A stretch of 64,000 bases of DNA from Latilactobacillus sakei subsp. sakei DSM 20017 = JCM 1157. Lineage in GTDB: Bacteria; Bacillota; Bacilli; Lactobacillales; Lactobacillaceae. The DNA lies in NCBI RefSeq assembly GCF_002370355.1, contig NZ_AP017929.1, positions 806,001-870,000 on the forward strand, in the 5' to 3' direction. A program made the translations under genes and the position numbers. Within the stretch, counting starts at the first letter, position 1; the number at the start of each line of letters is the position of its first letter. This document shows, piece after piece, positions 46,567 through 61,934 of the stretch. The notes beneath the pieces are model-generated. The model did no database searches, had not been told where the DNA came from, and saw only the letters and a program-made list of their open reading frames with translations.

Positions 46567-48663
46567 ATGAACAACAAGAAGAATAGACTGTTCAGTAATA
46601 GTCTGTTTTACATTATTATCCTAGTGGCTTTAGTCGGTGTATTTTCATTCTTCATGAATGGCAATAGCGGATCAGAGTCTAAGGAAGTTCAATCAAGTAC
46701 TTTTTTAAGTGAATTGAAGACGGATAAAGTTAAGTCGTTCTCAATCCAACCGACAAATGGTATTTATAAAATTTCAGGGGAATATCGTAAAGCACAAAAA
46801 GACGAACAGCCTAAGTCAACATTTTTTGGTTCACAATCAAAAAATAAGAAAGTGACACACTTTACAACCACTTTATTACAAAGTGATTCACAAGTTAGTG
46901 CCATTACGAATTTAGCTAACCAAAACAAAACAAAGATTGAAACAATGCAAGAACCACAATCTGGTTGGTGGGTTAGCATCTTAAGCCTAATCTTGCCACT
47001 AATTATTATGTTCGGTTTATTCTACATGATGATGGGTCAAGCAGGTCAAGGCGGTGGCCAAGGTGGCCGAATGATGAACTTTGGCAAGTCCAAAGCGCAA
47101 AAAGCGGATAAGGGTGCGAATAAAGTACGCTTCTCTGACGTTGCTGGCGCTGAAGAGGAAAAACAAGAATTGGTCGAAGTTGTCGAATTCTTGAAAGATC
47201 CTCGTAAGTTTGCGGCATTAGGCGCACGGATTCCAGCCGGGGTATTACTCGAAGGACCTCCAGGTACTGGTAAAACATTATTAGCGAAAGCAGTTGCTGG
47301 TGAAGCGGGCGTACCGTTCTTCTCAATCTCCGGTTCTGATTTCGTTGAAATGTTTGTCGGTGTTGGTGCTAGCCGTGTTCGTGATTTATTCGAACAAGCT
47401 AAGAAATCAGCGCCATCAATCATCTTTATTGATGAAATTGATGCTGTTGGACGTCAACGTGGTGCCGGTATGGGTGGCGGCCATGATGAACGTGAACAAA
47501 CATTAAACCAAATGTTAGTTGAAATGGATGGTTTCTCAGGTAACGAAGGCGTCATCGTCATCGCTGCTACTAACCGTTCAGATGTCTTAGATCCAGCCCT
47601 CTTACGTCCAGGTCGTTTTGACCGGAAGATCCTTGTGGGTCGTCCAGACGTTAAGGGTCGTGAAGCCATCTTAAAAGTCCATGCGAAGAACAAACCATTA
47701 GCAGACGACGTCGATTTAAAAGAAATCGCCCAACAAACACCAGGTTTTGTTGGTGCTGATCTTGAAAACTTATTAAACGAAGCGGCCCTTGTGGCAGCTC
47801 GTCGTAGTAAGAAAGATATCGATGCTTCTGATGTTGATGAAGCCGAAGATCGGGTAATTGCCGGTCCTGCTAAACGGGATCGGGTCATCAATCCTAAAGA
47901 ACGTGAAACAGTGGCTTATCACGAAGCTGGTCATGCAATTATCGGCTTAGTATTAAGTGATTCACGTGTCGTTCGGAAGGTCACGATTGTGCCTCGTGGT
48001 CGTGCTGGCGGATATGCCATCATGTTACCTAAGACGGATCAATTCTTGATGAGTAAGAAAGAATTAACGGAACAAATGACTGGTTTAATGGGTGGTCGGA
48101 CAGCTGAAGAAATCATCTTCAACTCTCAATCAACCGGTGCTTCAAACGATTTCGAACAAGCGACAGATATTGCACGTGGCATGGTTACCCATTACGGGAT
48201 GACTGAAAAACTAGGAACGGTTGCGCTTGAAAAAGAAGGCCAACCATTCGTTGGTGCTGCTTACGGTCAAGGCCCAGCCTTTTCTGAAGCAACGGCTGCT
48301 GCAATTGATAGCGAAGTTCGTCGCTTAATCGACGAAGCACATCAACAAGCAACTGAAATTATTCAAGCACATCGTGAACAACACAAGTTGATTGCTGAAA
48401 TGTTATTGAAGTACGAAACATTGAACGAAAAAGAAATCTTAAGCTTATTCAATGATGGTAAGATGCCTGAAAAGAATGCTGAAGAATTCCCAAGTGAAAA
48501 AGCGGCTACTTTTGAAGAAGCTAAAAAAGCACTTGAAGCTAAAGAAGCTGAAAAAACTGACTCAGAATTAGAGGCTGAACAAGCTGATTCAGAAACAACA
48601 GAAGTTGCGGATGATACTGCTGATTCAAAACCAACTAATGATGACTCAAACGATAATGCATAA
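46567..48663 (+). CDS. ftsH: ATP-dependent membrane zinc metalloprotease FtsH
   Basis: FtsH removes misfolded membrane proteins and some regulators. It has two membrane helices ([19 protein letters not shown], and [20 protein letters not shown] after an external domain). Then come AAA Walker A GPPGTGKT, Walker [16 protein letters not shown], the SRH segment [13 protein letters not shown], and the zinc site HEAGH. The C-terminal about 60 residues are very acidic. The length is 698 aa. ATG 46567 follows AGGAGG at 5 nt; an in-frame upstream start (46531) overlaps that site. Confidence 0.96.
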   Translation: MNNKKNRLFSNSLFYIIILVALVGVFSFFMNGNSGSESKEVQSSTFLSELKTDKVKSFSIQPTNGIYKISGEYRKAQKDEQPKSTFFGSQSKNKKVTHFTTTLLQSDSQVSAITNLANQNKTKIETMQEPQSGWWVSILSLILPLIIMFGLFYMMMGQAGQGGGQGGRMMNFGKSKAQKADKGANKVRFSDVAGAEEEKQELVEVVEFLKDPRKFAALGARIPAGVLLEGPPGTGKTLLAKAVAGEAGVPFFSISGSDFVEMFVGVGASRVRDLFEQAKKSAPSIIFIDEIDAVGRQRGAGMGGGHDEREQTLNQMLVEMDGFSGNEGVIVIAATNRSDVLDPALLRPGRFDRKILVGRPDVKGREAILKVHAKNKPLADDVDLKEIAQQTPGFVGADLENLLNEAALVAARRSKKDIDASDVDEAEDRVIAGPAKRDRVINPKERETVAYHEAGHAIIGLVLSDSRVVRKVTIVPRGRAGGYAIMLPKTDQFLMSKKELTEQMTGLMGGRTAEEIIFNSQSTGASNDFEQATDIARGMVTHYGMTEKLGTVALEKEGQPFVGAAYGQGPAFSEATAAAIDSEVRRLIDEAHQQATEIIQAHREQHKLIAEMLLKYETLNEKEILSLFNDGKMPEKNAEEFPSEKAATFEEAKKALEAKEAEKTDSELEAEQADSETTEVADDTADSKPTNDDSNDNA

Positions 48664-48675
48664 TCGGTTATAACG

Positions 48676-48708
48676 AAAAGGTCGACACGATTAGTGGTCG
48701 ACCTTTTT
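48676..48708 (+). terminator. ftsH terminator
   Basis: AAAAGGTCGAC pairs with GTCGACCTTTTT across a 10-nt loop. Confidence 0.85.
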
Positions 48709-48735
48709 GTATCAATAAATAAAAGAGGTAGCATA

Positions 48736-49614
48736 ATGAAGGATTATTTAGTCAAACAAGTATCAGAAGATGGTCAATTACGGGCCTATGCCGTAAACGC
48801 CACACAAGTTGTCACAGAAGCACAAGAAAAACACGATACATGGCCCACATCATCAGCCGCTTTTGGCCGGACAATTGTTGGGACATTACTATTAAGTGCC
48901 GCTGGTTTAAAAGGCGATACTAAGATGACTGTTAAAGTCGAAGGTGATGGTCCTGTCGGAAAAATCGTAGTAGACGGTAACGCACAAGGGACTGTTAAGG
49001 GCTACGTCACGAATCCACACGTTAACTTACCCTCAAATGAGAAAAATAAGATTGATGTTAAAGCCGGTGTCGGCACAACTGGGACGTTAAGTGTCACTAA
49101 GGATCTTGGCCTTAAGGAACCCTTTACTGGGCAAGTACCATTGGTTTCTGGTGAATTAGGTGAAGACTTTACGTACTACTTAGCAAAATCAGAACAAACA
49201 CCATCAGCAGTTGGTGTGTCAGTATTTGTAAACGAAGACAGCACAATCGGCGTTGCCGGTGGCTTTATGATTCAAATCTTACCCGGAGCAGATGATCGCT
49301 TGATTGATATTCTAGAAGCGCGTCTTCAAGAAATGCCACTTGTGTCAGAACTATTGCAACAGGGGATGACACCAGAAGAAATCATCACCGAAATTGTTGG
49401 CGAATTACCAATGAAGACCTTGGAAGAATTACCTGTTAAATACGAATGTGATTGTTCTAAGGAACGGTTTGCTAAAGCGCTCAGCTCAATTGCACCTCAA
49501 GATTTAAAACAATTAATTGAAGAAGATCACGGTGCCGAAGCAACATGTCGGTTCTGTGGCAAACAATATCAATTTAGTGAAGCGGATTTGAAAGCCATCT
49601 TAGCAGAACAATAG
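48736..49614 (+). CDS. hslO: Redox-regulated chaperone Hsp33
   Basis: Hsp33 becomes an active holdase when oxidation releases zinc from its C-terminal Cys cluster. The cluster is complete: CDC in KYECDCSKERF and CRFCG near the end. The N-terminal part shows the usual FGRTIVGTLLLSA block. The length is 292 aa. ATG 48736 follows AGAGG; earlier in-frame starts lie in the ftsH terminator. It lies between ftsH and dusB, as in other Firmicutes. Confidence 0.96.
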   Translation: MKDYLVKQVSEDGQLRAYAVNATQVVTEAQEKHDTWPTSSAAFGRTIVGTLLLSAAGLKGDTKMTVKVEGDGPVGKIVVDGNAQGTVKGYVTNPHVNLPSNEKNKIDVKAGVGTTGTLSVTKDLGLKEPFTGQVPLVSGELGEDFTYYLAKSEQTPSAVGVSVFVNEDSTIGVAGGFMIQILPGADDRLIDILEARLQEMPLVSELLQQGMTPEEIITEIVGELPMKTLEELPVKYECDCSKERFAKALSSIAPQDLKQLIEEDHGAEATCRFCGKQYQFSEADLKAILAEQ

Positions 49615-49697
49615 GACGGAATTTTTGCCTGAAAGATAATTTTTTGCTATGATAGCTTGGATATTGTCGAAAGACACGAAGGGAATGGGTTGGCATT

Positions 49698-50684
49698 ATG
49701 ACATGGCAAATAGGAGACGTGACGATTCCAAATCAAGTAGTCGTCGCACCAATGGCTGGTATTACAAACGCAGCATTTCGAGTGACTGCAAAGGAATTTG
49801 GCGCAGGCTTAGTCGTCTGTGAAATGATTAGTGACCGCGGGATTATGCACAATAATCAAAAAACAATGGGCATGATGTTTGTTGATCCAAACGAACATCC
49901 AGTGAGTATCCAAATTTTTGGTGGCTCAAAAGATACATTAGTGGAAGCCGCTAAATTTGTGGATCAACACACACAAGCTGACATCATCGACATCAACATG
50001 GGCTGTCCCGTGAATAAAGTCGTAAAAACAGACGCTGGTGCGCGTTGGTTATTAGATCCAAACAAGGTTTACGAAATGGTTTCATATGTGACGGACGCTG
50101 TTAAAAAACCGGTCACGGTTAAAATGCGGACTGGTTGGGATGAAGATCACATCCTTGCTGTTCAAAACGCCCTTGCTGCAGAACGCGCTGGCGCATCAGC
50201 ACTTGCCATGCACGGTCGGACTCGTAAACAAATGTATACCGGTAAAGCAGACTGGGATATCTTGAAGCAGGTCAAAGCTGAATTGAAGATTCCATTTATG
50301 GGTAACGGGGATGTCCGCACACCACAAGATGCCAAACGCATGTTGGATGAAGTTGGTGCTGACGCCGTCATGATTGGCCGCGCTGCTTTAGGGAACCCTT
50401 GGATTTTACGTCAAGTTGAAACCTATTTGCGCAGCGGTGAATTGATTGCAGAACCAACACCAAGAGAAAAAATCGCAACAGCTAAGCTCCAGTTGCATCG
50501 TTTAGTAGAACTAAAGGGCGAAAACGTTGCTTGTCGTGAATTTAGACAACAAGCTGCTTACTACCTCAAGGGGATTCCTCGCGCTGCTAAGACGAAGGCT
50601 GCAGTTAATGAAGTTGAAACAGAACAAGCGGTTGGCGACATTTTAGACCGTTTTGTTGAAGAAACTGAAGCAAGAATGGCATAA
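49698..50684 (+). CDS. dusB: tRNA-dihydrouridine synthase
   Basis: An FMN-dependent TIM-barrel enzyme that reduces uridines in the tRNA D-loop. The block VAPMAGITNAAFRV opens the barrel. The catalytic Cys is in INMGCPVNKVVKT, and VMIGRAALGNPWIL is the FMN phosphate site. The length of 328 aa fits DusB. ATG 49698 has only a distant GAAGGGAATGG site. It is placed before lysS, the conserved order. Confidence 0.93.
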   Translation: MTWQIGDVTIPNQVVVAPMAGITNAAFRVTAKEFGAGLVVCEMISDRGIMHNNQKTMGMMFVDPNEHPVSIQIFGGSKDTLVEAAKFVDQHTQADIIDINMGCPVNKVVKTDAGARWLLDPNKVYEMVSYVTDAVKKPVTVKMRTGWDEDHILAVQNALAAERAGASALAMHGRTRKQMYTGKADWDILKQVKAELKIPFMGNGDVRTPQDAKRMLDEVGADAVMIGRAALGNPWILRQVETYLRSGELIAEPTPREKIATAKLQLHRLVELKGENVACREFRQQAAYYLKGIPRAAKTKAAVNEVETEQAVGDILDRFVEETEARMA

Positions 50685-50744
50685 GGGGATACTTAATTGC
50701 CTAGTTTCATGTTAAAATCAACAAGAGTAGATAATTGAAAGTAA

Positions 50745-52277
<1,533 letters not shown>

Positions 52278-52286
52278 AATTTTTTA

Positions 52287-52311
52287 AACGCCTGAAAAGG
52301 CGTTTTTTTTG
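52287..52311 (+). terminator. lysS terminator
   Basis: AACGCCTGAAAAGGCGTTTTTTTT: a 7-bp stem and a T8 run. Confidence 0.9.
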
Positions 52312-52438
52312 TGCAATTTTCGGGATAACCGCCATATAAAGACTGCTTTTGGATAATTGTTCATGTTTTGCATAAAATACCGGATAAATTGGATTATTTA
52401 GGTGTTGAAAGTTCTGAAATAAAGATGAATAAATAAAG

Positions 52439-52467
52439 TTGACGAATGATTAGATAGCTGATATAGT
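52439..52467 (+). promoter_or_regulatory. rRNA operon promoter P1
   Basis: TTGACG (52439-52444), a 17-nt spacer and TATAGT (52462-52467). Confidence 0.8.
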
Positions 52468-52561
52468 AGTCTATGTTGTCAGCGAGATAAAAGCCACAAC
52501 GATTACGAGAAACATTAAAAATTGCTTTTGAATATTTATTCAAAAAATATTAATAAAGTTC

Positions 52562-52591
52562 TTGACAATCAGTTGTTATAAATGGTATATT
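52562..52591 (+). promoter_or_regulatory. rRNA operon promoter P2
   Basis: TTGACA (52562-52567), an 18-nt spacer and TATATT (52586-52591), about 150 nt before the 16S gene. Two tandem promoters are typical of rrn operons. Confidence 0.8.
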
Positions 52592-52740
52592 AATTAAGCT
52601 GTTTCAACACAGTAGATCTTTGAAAACTGAACAAAGTTTTGATAAACCAAATGTGTAGGGTCGCCCTTCGGGGCACAACATATTTGCGAAGTCAATTTCG
52701 CTAGCAAATAAATTAAGTAACAAAACAAGAGCTACAAACT
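52592..52740 (+). other. rRNA leader with 16S processing stem
   Basis: The 20-nt segment 52623-52642 is complementary to 54354-54373 after the 16S gene (19 Watson-Crick pairs and one G-U). This forms the long stem that RNase III cuts to release pre-16S. The leader also contains a GGGTCGCCCTTCGGGGCAC-type hairpin near 52657. Confidence 0.75.
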
Positions 52741-57461
<4,721 letters not shown>

Positions 57462-57550
57462 GGTGCAATGTTAGGCTTTTGAAATGAAAATATTACTTAT
57501 TATGCAGTTTTGAGAGAACGAAGTTCTTCTCAGTGCGAAAGCACAAATAG

Positions 57551-57667
57551 TGTGGTGGCGATAGCAAGAAGGATACACCTGTTCCCATGTCGAACACAGT
57601 AGTTAAGCTTCTTAGCGCCGATAGTAGTTGGTGGGAAACTACCTGCGAGGATAGGACGTTGCCACGC
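57551..57667 (+). rRNA. rrf: 5S ribosomal RNA
   Basis: TGTGGTGGCGATAGCAAGAA to GGACGTTGCCACGC. The ends pair, and ACACCTGTTCCCATGTCGAAC is the conserved loop region. The length of 117 nt is normal. Confidence 0.95.
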
Positions 57668-57672
57668 TTGAT

Positions 57673-57745
57673 TCCGGTTTAGCTCAGTTGGGAGAGCGCA
57701 TGACTGTTAATCATGATGTCGTCAGTTCGAGCCTGACAACCGGAG
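57673..57745 (+). tRNA. tRNA-Asn (GTT)
   Basis: The acceptor TCCGGTT pairs with AACCGGA, the anticodon loop is CTGTTAA (anticodon GTT), and the T loop is TTCGAGC. CCA is not encoded. It is the first tRNA after 5S and belongs to the rRNA transcript. Confidence 0.96.
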
Positions 57746-57789
57746 TAATAAATTGAGCGGTTGAGACCCTTCAATCGTTTTTTATTTTC

Positions 57790-57861
57790 GGCCCGTTGGT
57801 CAAGTGGTTAAGACACCGCCCTTTCACGGCGGTATCATGGGTTCAAATCCCGTACGGGTCA
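57790..57861 (+). tRNA. tRNA-Glu (TTC)
   Basis: The acceptor GGCCCGT pairs with ACGGGTC, the anticodon stem is CCGCC/GGCGG with loop CTTTCAC (anticodon TTC), and the T arm is GGGTTCAAATCCC. Confidence 0.96.
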
Positions 57862-57869
57862 TCTTTTAT

Positions 57870-57942
57870 GCCGGCTTAGCTCAGTTGGTAGAGCATCGGT
57901 ATCGTAAACCGAGGGTCACAGGTTCGACTCCTGCAGCCGGCA
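57870..57942 (+). tRNA. tRNA-Thr (CGT)
   Basis: The acceptor GCCGGCT pairs with AGCCGGC. The anticodon stem TCGGT/ACCGA has loop ATCGTAA, anticodon CGT, reading ACG. It is the last tRNA of the cluster. Confidence 0.95.
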
Positions 57943-57969
57943 CTAAGTGTTATGCGTGTGATTCTTGTT

Positions 57970-58006
57970 AAGCACTGTTAGTCTGAATGACTAGCAGTGC
58001 TTTTTT
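57970..58006 (+). terminator. rRNA/tRNA operon terminator
   Basis: AAGCACTGTTAGTC pairs with GACTAGCAGTGCTT and is followed by T6. Confidence 0.9.
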
Positions 58007-58027
58007 GTTACCTATTAATAAGGCTCA

Positions 58028-58070
58028 AAAATAAGACGTTGTCCAATATTTGCGGACAACGTCTTATTTA
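58028..58070. terminator. Nudix gene terminator
   Basis: A perfect 16-bp stem (58029-58044 with 58054-58069) lies at the end of the minus-strand gene. Its stem overlaps the stop codon. Confidence 0.85.
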
Positions 58071-58652
58071 GTTTAAACGATCATTCACCCACTGCCATAA
58101 CAGTAGTTGTGTTCGGCCTAAAATTTTACCGTTTGCTAATATCTCAGCAGCTCGTTTTTTATCAACCCAAATGCTGGTCAATTCCTCAGCGGATTCTAAA
58201 GCCGTTTCTTGAGAGGGGTGTTGATCGATTGTACAGATGGCTAAAGTGATGGCACCATCTGTAATACCTGGCGTAGAATAGCTAGGACTAAAGATTTGAT
58301 CAATATGAACACCTTGATAGCCAGTTTCTTCGACGAGTTCGCGCTCAATGGCTTGTTCGACTGTTTCACCAGGTTCGATTAAACCAGCTGAATTACCGTA
58401 GACATAATCGTTGAGAGGGAGTCTAAATTGTCTTAATAACAAGACCTGACTATGATCATGATTGAGACAAAACATAGTGACAGCAGAGGCCGTTACGGGA
58501 TGTTTAAGGTTGTCTGTTGTTAAATTAGCCTCACGACTAACAAAGTGATAATTAATCTCCTCTTGTTTGGGATTTTGATAGGTAGCTTCGTAATAATTAA
58601 GCCACCGATCCGCTAATAACTTTTTAAGTGCAACTAATTTGAGTTGTGTCAC
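58068..58652 (-). CDS. Nudix hydrolase (ADP-ribose pyrophosphatase-like)
   Basis: The Nudix box is GLIEPGETVEQAIERELVEE followed by TGY, with all required Gly, Glu and Arg residues. The length of 194 aa and the strands before the box (VTMFCLNHDHSQVLLLRQFR, here beginning TASAVTMF) fit the ADP-ribose/NDP-sugar hydrolase branch. The substrate is inferred. GTG 58652 is the start, with a modest AGTAGG site. It is a single gene. Confidence 0.9.
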   Translation of the reverse strand: MTQLKLVALKKLLADRWLNYYEATYQNPKQEEINYHFVSREANLTTDNLKHPVTASAVTMFCLNHDHSQVLLLRQFRLPLNDYVYGNSAGLIEPGETVEQAIERELVEETGYQGVHIDQIFSPSYSTPGITDGAITLAICTIDQHPSQETALESAEELTSIWVDKKRAAEILANGKILGRTQLLLWQWVNDRLN

Positions 58653-58670
58653 GATATTCGACCTACTTTC

Positions 58671-59075
58671 TATTTAATCATTGTACTACAAAGATTCCTC
58701 AACCGTTCACCCATAAAATAATTATTGAATCGAAGTAGATTAACAAAATTGATTATGACTTAGATAATATATTAGTAATCACTGATTACTAGTTAAGAAA
58801 GTAACTGTTGAAAATAAGCGAAAGCAGTAATTATTAATTGCCAAAACACTAGATAAATCTAGTGAAAAAAGTTTTGAAAGTTAGTCAAAAAATACATAAA
58901 AATTTAAAAAAGAATTGCTTTAACATTAAAATAAGATTATAATGTCATTTATAGATTCTAAGCGAATGATAAGAGAGTTCTTGTATAGTGCCGATTTCAA
59001 CCATTGAAGTCCCTATCTTAACAGCTGTCAATTCCTAGTTTCAAAAATAATAAAGTTTTAAAGTGGGGTATTACA
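58671..59075 (+). other. Long AT-rich leader region upstream of dtpT
   Basis: About 400 nt without a gene. It contains the perfect inverted repeat TAGTAATCA-C-TGATTACTA (58773-58791), a consensus promoter (next entry), and a 5'UTR of about 125 nt before dtpT. I see no recognisable riboswitch. Confidence 0.6.
58915..58943 (+). promoter_or_regulatory. dtpT promoter
   Basis: TTGCTT (58915-58920), a 17-nt spacer and TATAAT (58938-58943). Confidence 0.8.
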
Positions 59076-60536
59076 ATGGAAGAGAAACATGAAAAGACAT
59101 TCTTTGGCCAACCGCACGGCCTATCGACATTATTCTTCACAGAAATGTGGGAACGATTCAGTTATTACGGGATGCGTGCAATTTTACTATTCTATATGTA
59201 TTTTGCTTTAGATAAGGGTGGTCTTGGTTTTGACAAGGCAACCGCAATGTCAGTGATGGCGATCTATGGTTCTATGGTTTACTTAGCCAGTGTTGTTGGT
59301 GGTTGGTTGAGTGATCGAATCTGGGGTAGCTTTAAGACCGTCTTCATCGGTGGGTTCTTCATTATGTTGGGTCATATTGTACTAGCGGTACCGATGGGCG
59401 CAACTGCTTTATTTATTTCAATCGGCTTGATTGTTGCCGGAACTGGGTTATTGAAACCAAACGTTTCTGAAATGGTCGGTGGCCTATACAGTGAAGATGA
59501 TCGTCGTCGAGATGCTGGTTTCAGTATGTTCGTCTTCGGGATTAACTTAGGGTCATTCGTGGCACCTTGGGTTGTTGGTACAATCGGACAACAAGTTAAC
59601 TTCCATTTAGGCTTTTCATTAGCCGCAGTTGGGATGTTCTTCGGCCTTATCCAATACTACCGTGGCCGTTCACAATTTAGTAAAGAAAATTCTAAACCAA
59701 ATGATCCAATCGCAGCGGACGAACTAAGAGGGATTATCATTAAAGTGGTTATCGGCTTAGTCGTTATTGCACTTGGTATTACAGCTTTACAATTAACAAA
59801 TAATTTAAACATTGATAATATTGTTTTAATCATCTCAATCGTCGCAATTGCATTACCAATTATTTACTTCTACAACATGCTTTCAAGCAAGAAAATTACT
59901 AAAAAAGAACGTTCACGCGTTTTAGCTTATATTCCACTCTTCATCGCTGCCGCTGTTTTCTGGGGTATTGAAGAATCAGGTTCAGTTGTCTTGGCATTGT
60001 TTGCTGAAGATCGGACAATCTTGCATATTGGTGGCTGGAAGCTTGCTGCTTCTAACTTCCAATCATTAAATCCATTGTTCATCATGCTTTTAACACCATT
60101 ATTTGTTTGGTTATGGAGCACATGGAAGAAACAACCATCAGCACCTGGTAAATTCGCCGTTGGTTTGATCTTCGCTGGATTATCATACATGTTTATGGCA
60201 CTTCCTGGATTATTACACGGGACAGCTGTTCGTGTTAGTCCATTCTGGTTAATCGGTTCATGGTTAATTGTTGAAATTGCTGAAATGTTAATCTCACCAA
60301 TCGGCCTTTCGATTACAACCAAATTAGTACCAAAAGCATTTAGATCACAAATGATGAGTATATGGTTCTTAGCTGATGCTGCTGGTCAAGCGGTCAACGC
60401 ACAGTTAGTTCGTTTATACTCACCACAAACTGAAATTAAATACTTCTTAGGCATCGGGATCGTTAGTGCGATCTTCGGGATCGTCTTAATTTTCTTCGTG
60501 AAACCAATTCACAAGTTAATGGAAGGCGTTGACTAA
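59076..60536 (+). CDS. dtpT: Proton-dependent di/tripeptide transporter (POT family)
   Basis: DtpT imports di- and tripeptides with protons, important for an amino-acid auxotroph. The POT signature FFTEMWERFSYYGMRAILL holds the ExxERFxYYG motif in TM1, and the second family motif lies in GTGLLKPNVSEMVGGLY. There are about 14 membrane helices, and the length is 486 aa. ATG 59076 lies after GTGGGG. It has its own promoter and a long leader. Confidence 0.95.
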   Translation: MEEKHEKTFFGQPHGLSTLFFTEMWERFSYYGMRAILLFYMYFALDKGGLGFDKATAMSVMAIYGSMVYLASVVGGWLSDRIWGSFKTVFIGGFFIMLGHIVLAVPMGATALFISIGLIVAGTGLLKPNVSEMVGGLYSEDDRRRDAGFSMFVFGINLGSFVAPWVVGTIGQQVNFHLGFSLAAVGMFFGLIQYYRGRSQFSKENSKPNDPIAADELRGIIIKVVIGLVVIALGITALQLTNNLNIDNIVLIISIVAIALPIIYFYNMLSSKKITKKERSRVLAYIPLFIAAAVFWGIEESGSVVLALFAEDRTILHIGGWKLAASNFQSLNPLFIMLLTPLFVWLWSTWKKQPSAPGKFAVGLIFAGLSYMFMALPGLLHGTAVRVSPFWLIGSWLIVEIAEMLISPIGLSITTKLVPKAFRSQMMSIWFLADAAGQAVNAQLVRLYSPQTEIKYFLGIGIVSAIFGIVLIFFVKPIHKLMEGVD

Positions 60537-60545
60537 ATTAATTAA

Positions 60546-60588
60546 AAGAAATCTTGGTTATTTATACAATAATCGAGGTTTTTTTTGC
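60546..60588 (+). terminator. dtpT terminator
   Basis: AAATCTTGGTTAT pairs, with wobbles, with ATAATCGAGGTTT and is followed by T8. Confidence 0.75.
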
Positions 60589-60661
60589 ATTTTAGGGTTG
60601 ATTTTTGTCTGGAAATTTTGTAAACTAATATAGTTGAATCGATGAGATGAGACAGACATAT

Positions 60662-60742
60662 GGAGGAGTAGCGAAGTGGCTAAACGCGGCGGACTGTAAA
60701 TCCGCTCCTTCGGGTTCGGTGGTTCGAATCCACTCTCCTCCA
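60662..60742 (+). tRNA. tRNA-Tyr (GTA)
   Basis: The acceptor GGAGGAG pairs with CTCCTCC. The anticodon stem GCGGA with loop CTGTAAA gives anticodon GTA. The long variable arm (GCTCCTTCGGGTTC) fits the class II tRNA-Tyr. The length is 81 nt. Confidence 0.95.
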
Positions 60743-60748
60743 CTTGAT

Positions 60749-60820
60749 TGGGCTATGGCCAAGCGGTAAGGCAACAGGTTTTGATCCTGTCATGCGCTGG
60801 TTCGAATCCAGCTAGCCCAA
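60749..60820 (+). tRNA. tRNA-Gln (TTG)
   Basis: The acceptor TGGGCTA pairs with TAGCCCA. The anticodon stem ACAGG/CCTGT has loop TTTTGAT, anticodon TTG. It lies 6 nt after tRNA-Tyr, so both are on one transcript. Confidence 0.95.
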
Positions 60821-60833
60821 TAATTTATCAGGT

Positions 60834-60867
60834 AAGCGGACCGACAATTGTCGGTCCGCTTTTTTTG
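60834..60867 (+). terminator. tRNA-Tyr/Gln terminator, same stem as at 7376
   Basis: GCGGACCGACAATTGTCGGTCCGC is followed by T7. The inner 20-mer equals that in the TerC/YdcF terminator. Confidence 0.92.
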
Positions 60868-60872
60868 TGAGT

Positions 60873-60911
60873 AAAAAAACACGCTTTATTCATTTATAGA
60901 ATAAGCGTGCG
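60873..60911 (-). terminator. Minus-strand terminator downstream of small ORFs
   Basis: Read on the minus strand, CACGCTTATTC pairs with GAATAAAGCGTG and is followed by T7 (the A run at 60873-60879). It is 45 nt past the stop of the small minus-strand ORF at 60957, so something there is probably transcribed. Confidence 0.75.
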
Positions 60912-60956
60912 CGGATTATTGATAGCAGTTCTGAGTTTTAAGGTAAAAAAGATGAT

Positions 60957-61142
60957 TTAATCGCGCTTCAGGTAAGCCCCAGAACTCGAATCTGAAGAGG
61001 TTAAAGGAAATCCGACTAATAGTCCGTCGTGTGCCTTATAAACTTCACGGGCCCATGTATAGCCAAGGGAGAGTATTAATTTAAAGAGTGGTTTTGAGAG
61101 AAGATAATAGGTAACAAAAAAGGCCGATGAATTAATTTTCAC
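60957..61142 (-). CDS. Candidate small membrane-associated protein (61 aa)
   Basis: GTG 61142 opens a 61-codon frame: MKINSSAFFVTYYLLSKPLF, then LILSLGYTWAREVYKAHDGL. The N-terminal half is hydrophobic. I do not recognise it. The ribosome binding site is weak. It is in the same frame as the small ORF upstream (61158-61265), separated by TAA and five sense codons, so the two could be halves of one gene with a nonsense codon. A minus-strand terminator follows. Confidence 0.4.
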   Translation of the reverse strand: MKINSSAFFVTYYLLSKPLFKLILSLGYTWAREVYKAHDGLLVGFPLTSSDSSSGAYLKRD

Positions 61143-61157
61143 CAGCTTTTTTGTTAT

Positions 61158-61265
61158 TTATTTCATTCGTCTAACAAGTAATAATAGTAATTCACTGATT
61201 TCGTTTGCCTCGTCAGCATCAAATGTTAGTAATTCGTCGATAAGTTTTTTTAGATAAAAGGACAA
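61158..61265 (-). CDS. Candidate 35-aa ORF opposite the sortase start
   Basis: TTG 61265 has AGGGGG 6 nt upstream and encodes MSFYLKKLIDELLTFDADEA then NEISELLLLLVRRMK. This is an amphipathic, coding-looking peptide. Its ribosome binding site overlaps, on the other strand, the region just before the sortase start. It is unrecognised and may be the front half of the next frame downstream. Confidence 0.35.
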   Translation of the reverse strand: MSFYLKKLIDELLTFDADEANEISELLLLLVRRMK

Positions 61266-61280
61266 TAAAAGCCCCCTGCA

Positions 61281-61931
61281 GTGAAATGGGTTCGTTGGCT
61301 TTTTATAGCATCACTTTGTCTTTTTCTAGGCTTGATGGGTGTTCAAAAGTATCGGCATGATCAGTTAACGCAAAATATCGCCCGAGCACGAACCGTCAAA
61401 GTGCGACCAGTTCAGACGAAAAAGACGGCGGACGATAATGCACCGCAACCAACTTATTGGGATGAAGATACGCGGGGGATTACGGTTGGTAAGTTGGCAA
61501 TTCCCTCAGTTGGCATTAAATTGCCGATTATCAAAGGTATTGGTCAAACAAACGGGCACGATAATATGCTAAAGGCGGCTGTTACCAATAAACAAGGACA
61601 GACAATGGGCAAGCGGAATTATGTTTTGAGTAGTCACGATATTGCCCAGGAAAATGTTTTGTTTTCACCACTCGGTCAAACGAAAGTGGGCGCCGCGATT
61701 TATTTGACCGATACGAAGCAGGTTTATACCTATCGCGTCATCAGTCGCAAAACGGTTAAGGCCAACCAAGTAGCTATTTTGGATGATGTCCGGCAAAAAC
61801 GCCTAGTGACTTTGTATACCTGTGATCCTGATGGCGAGATAGTCAATGGTCAGACTTACGAGCGAACAGTCGTTGTGGGTGAATTGGTTCAAACAACGAA
61901 GGCATCAGCTAAAACTTTAGCACGCTTCTAA
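61281..61931 (+). CDS. srtA: Class A sortase
   Basis: Sortase A anchors LPxTG surface proteins to lipid II. An N-terminal anchor (WLFIASLCLFLGLMGVQKY) is followed by the beta-barrel, with catalytic His in NYVLSSHDIAQEN, Cys in LVTLYTCDPDG, and Arg in TYERTVVVGEL. The length is 216 aa. GTG 61281 is the only start that keeps the anchor. Its ribosome binding site is poor; AAAGGA lies 18 nt upstream. This is noted as unusual. A GACAAAA-type terminator follows. Confidence 0.93.
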   Translation: MKWVRWLFIASLCLFLGLMGVQKYRHDQLTQNIARARTVKVRPVQTKKTADDNAPQPTYWDEDTRGITVGKLAIPSVGIKLPIIKGIGQTNGHDNMLKAAVTNKQGQTMGKRNYVLSSHDIAQENVLFSPLGQTKVGAAIYLTDTKQVYTYRVISRKTVKANQVAILDDVRQKRLVTLYTCDPDGEIVNGQTYERTVVVGELVQTTKASAKTLARF

Positions 61932-61934
61932 ATG

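Noticed and set aside
52312-52740. Possible small gene between lysS and 16S
   Set aside because: The stretch is accounted for by tandem rRNA promoters and the processing leader. No ORF has a start signal.
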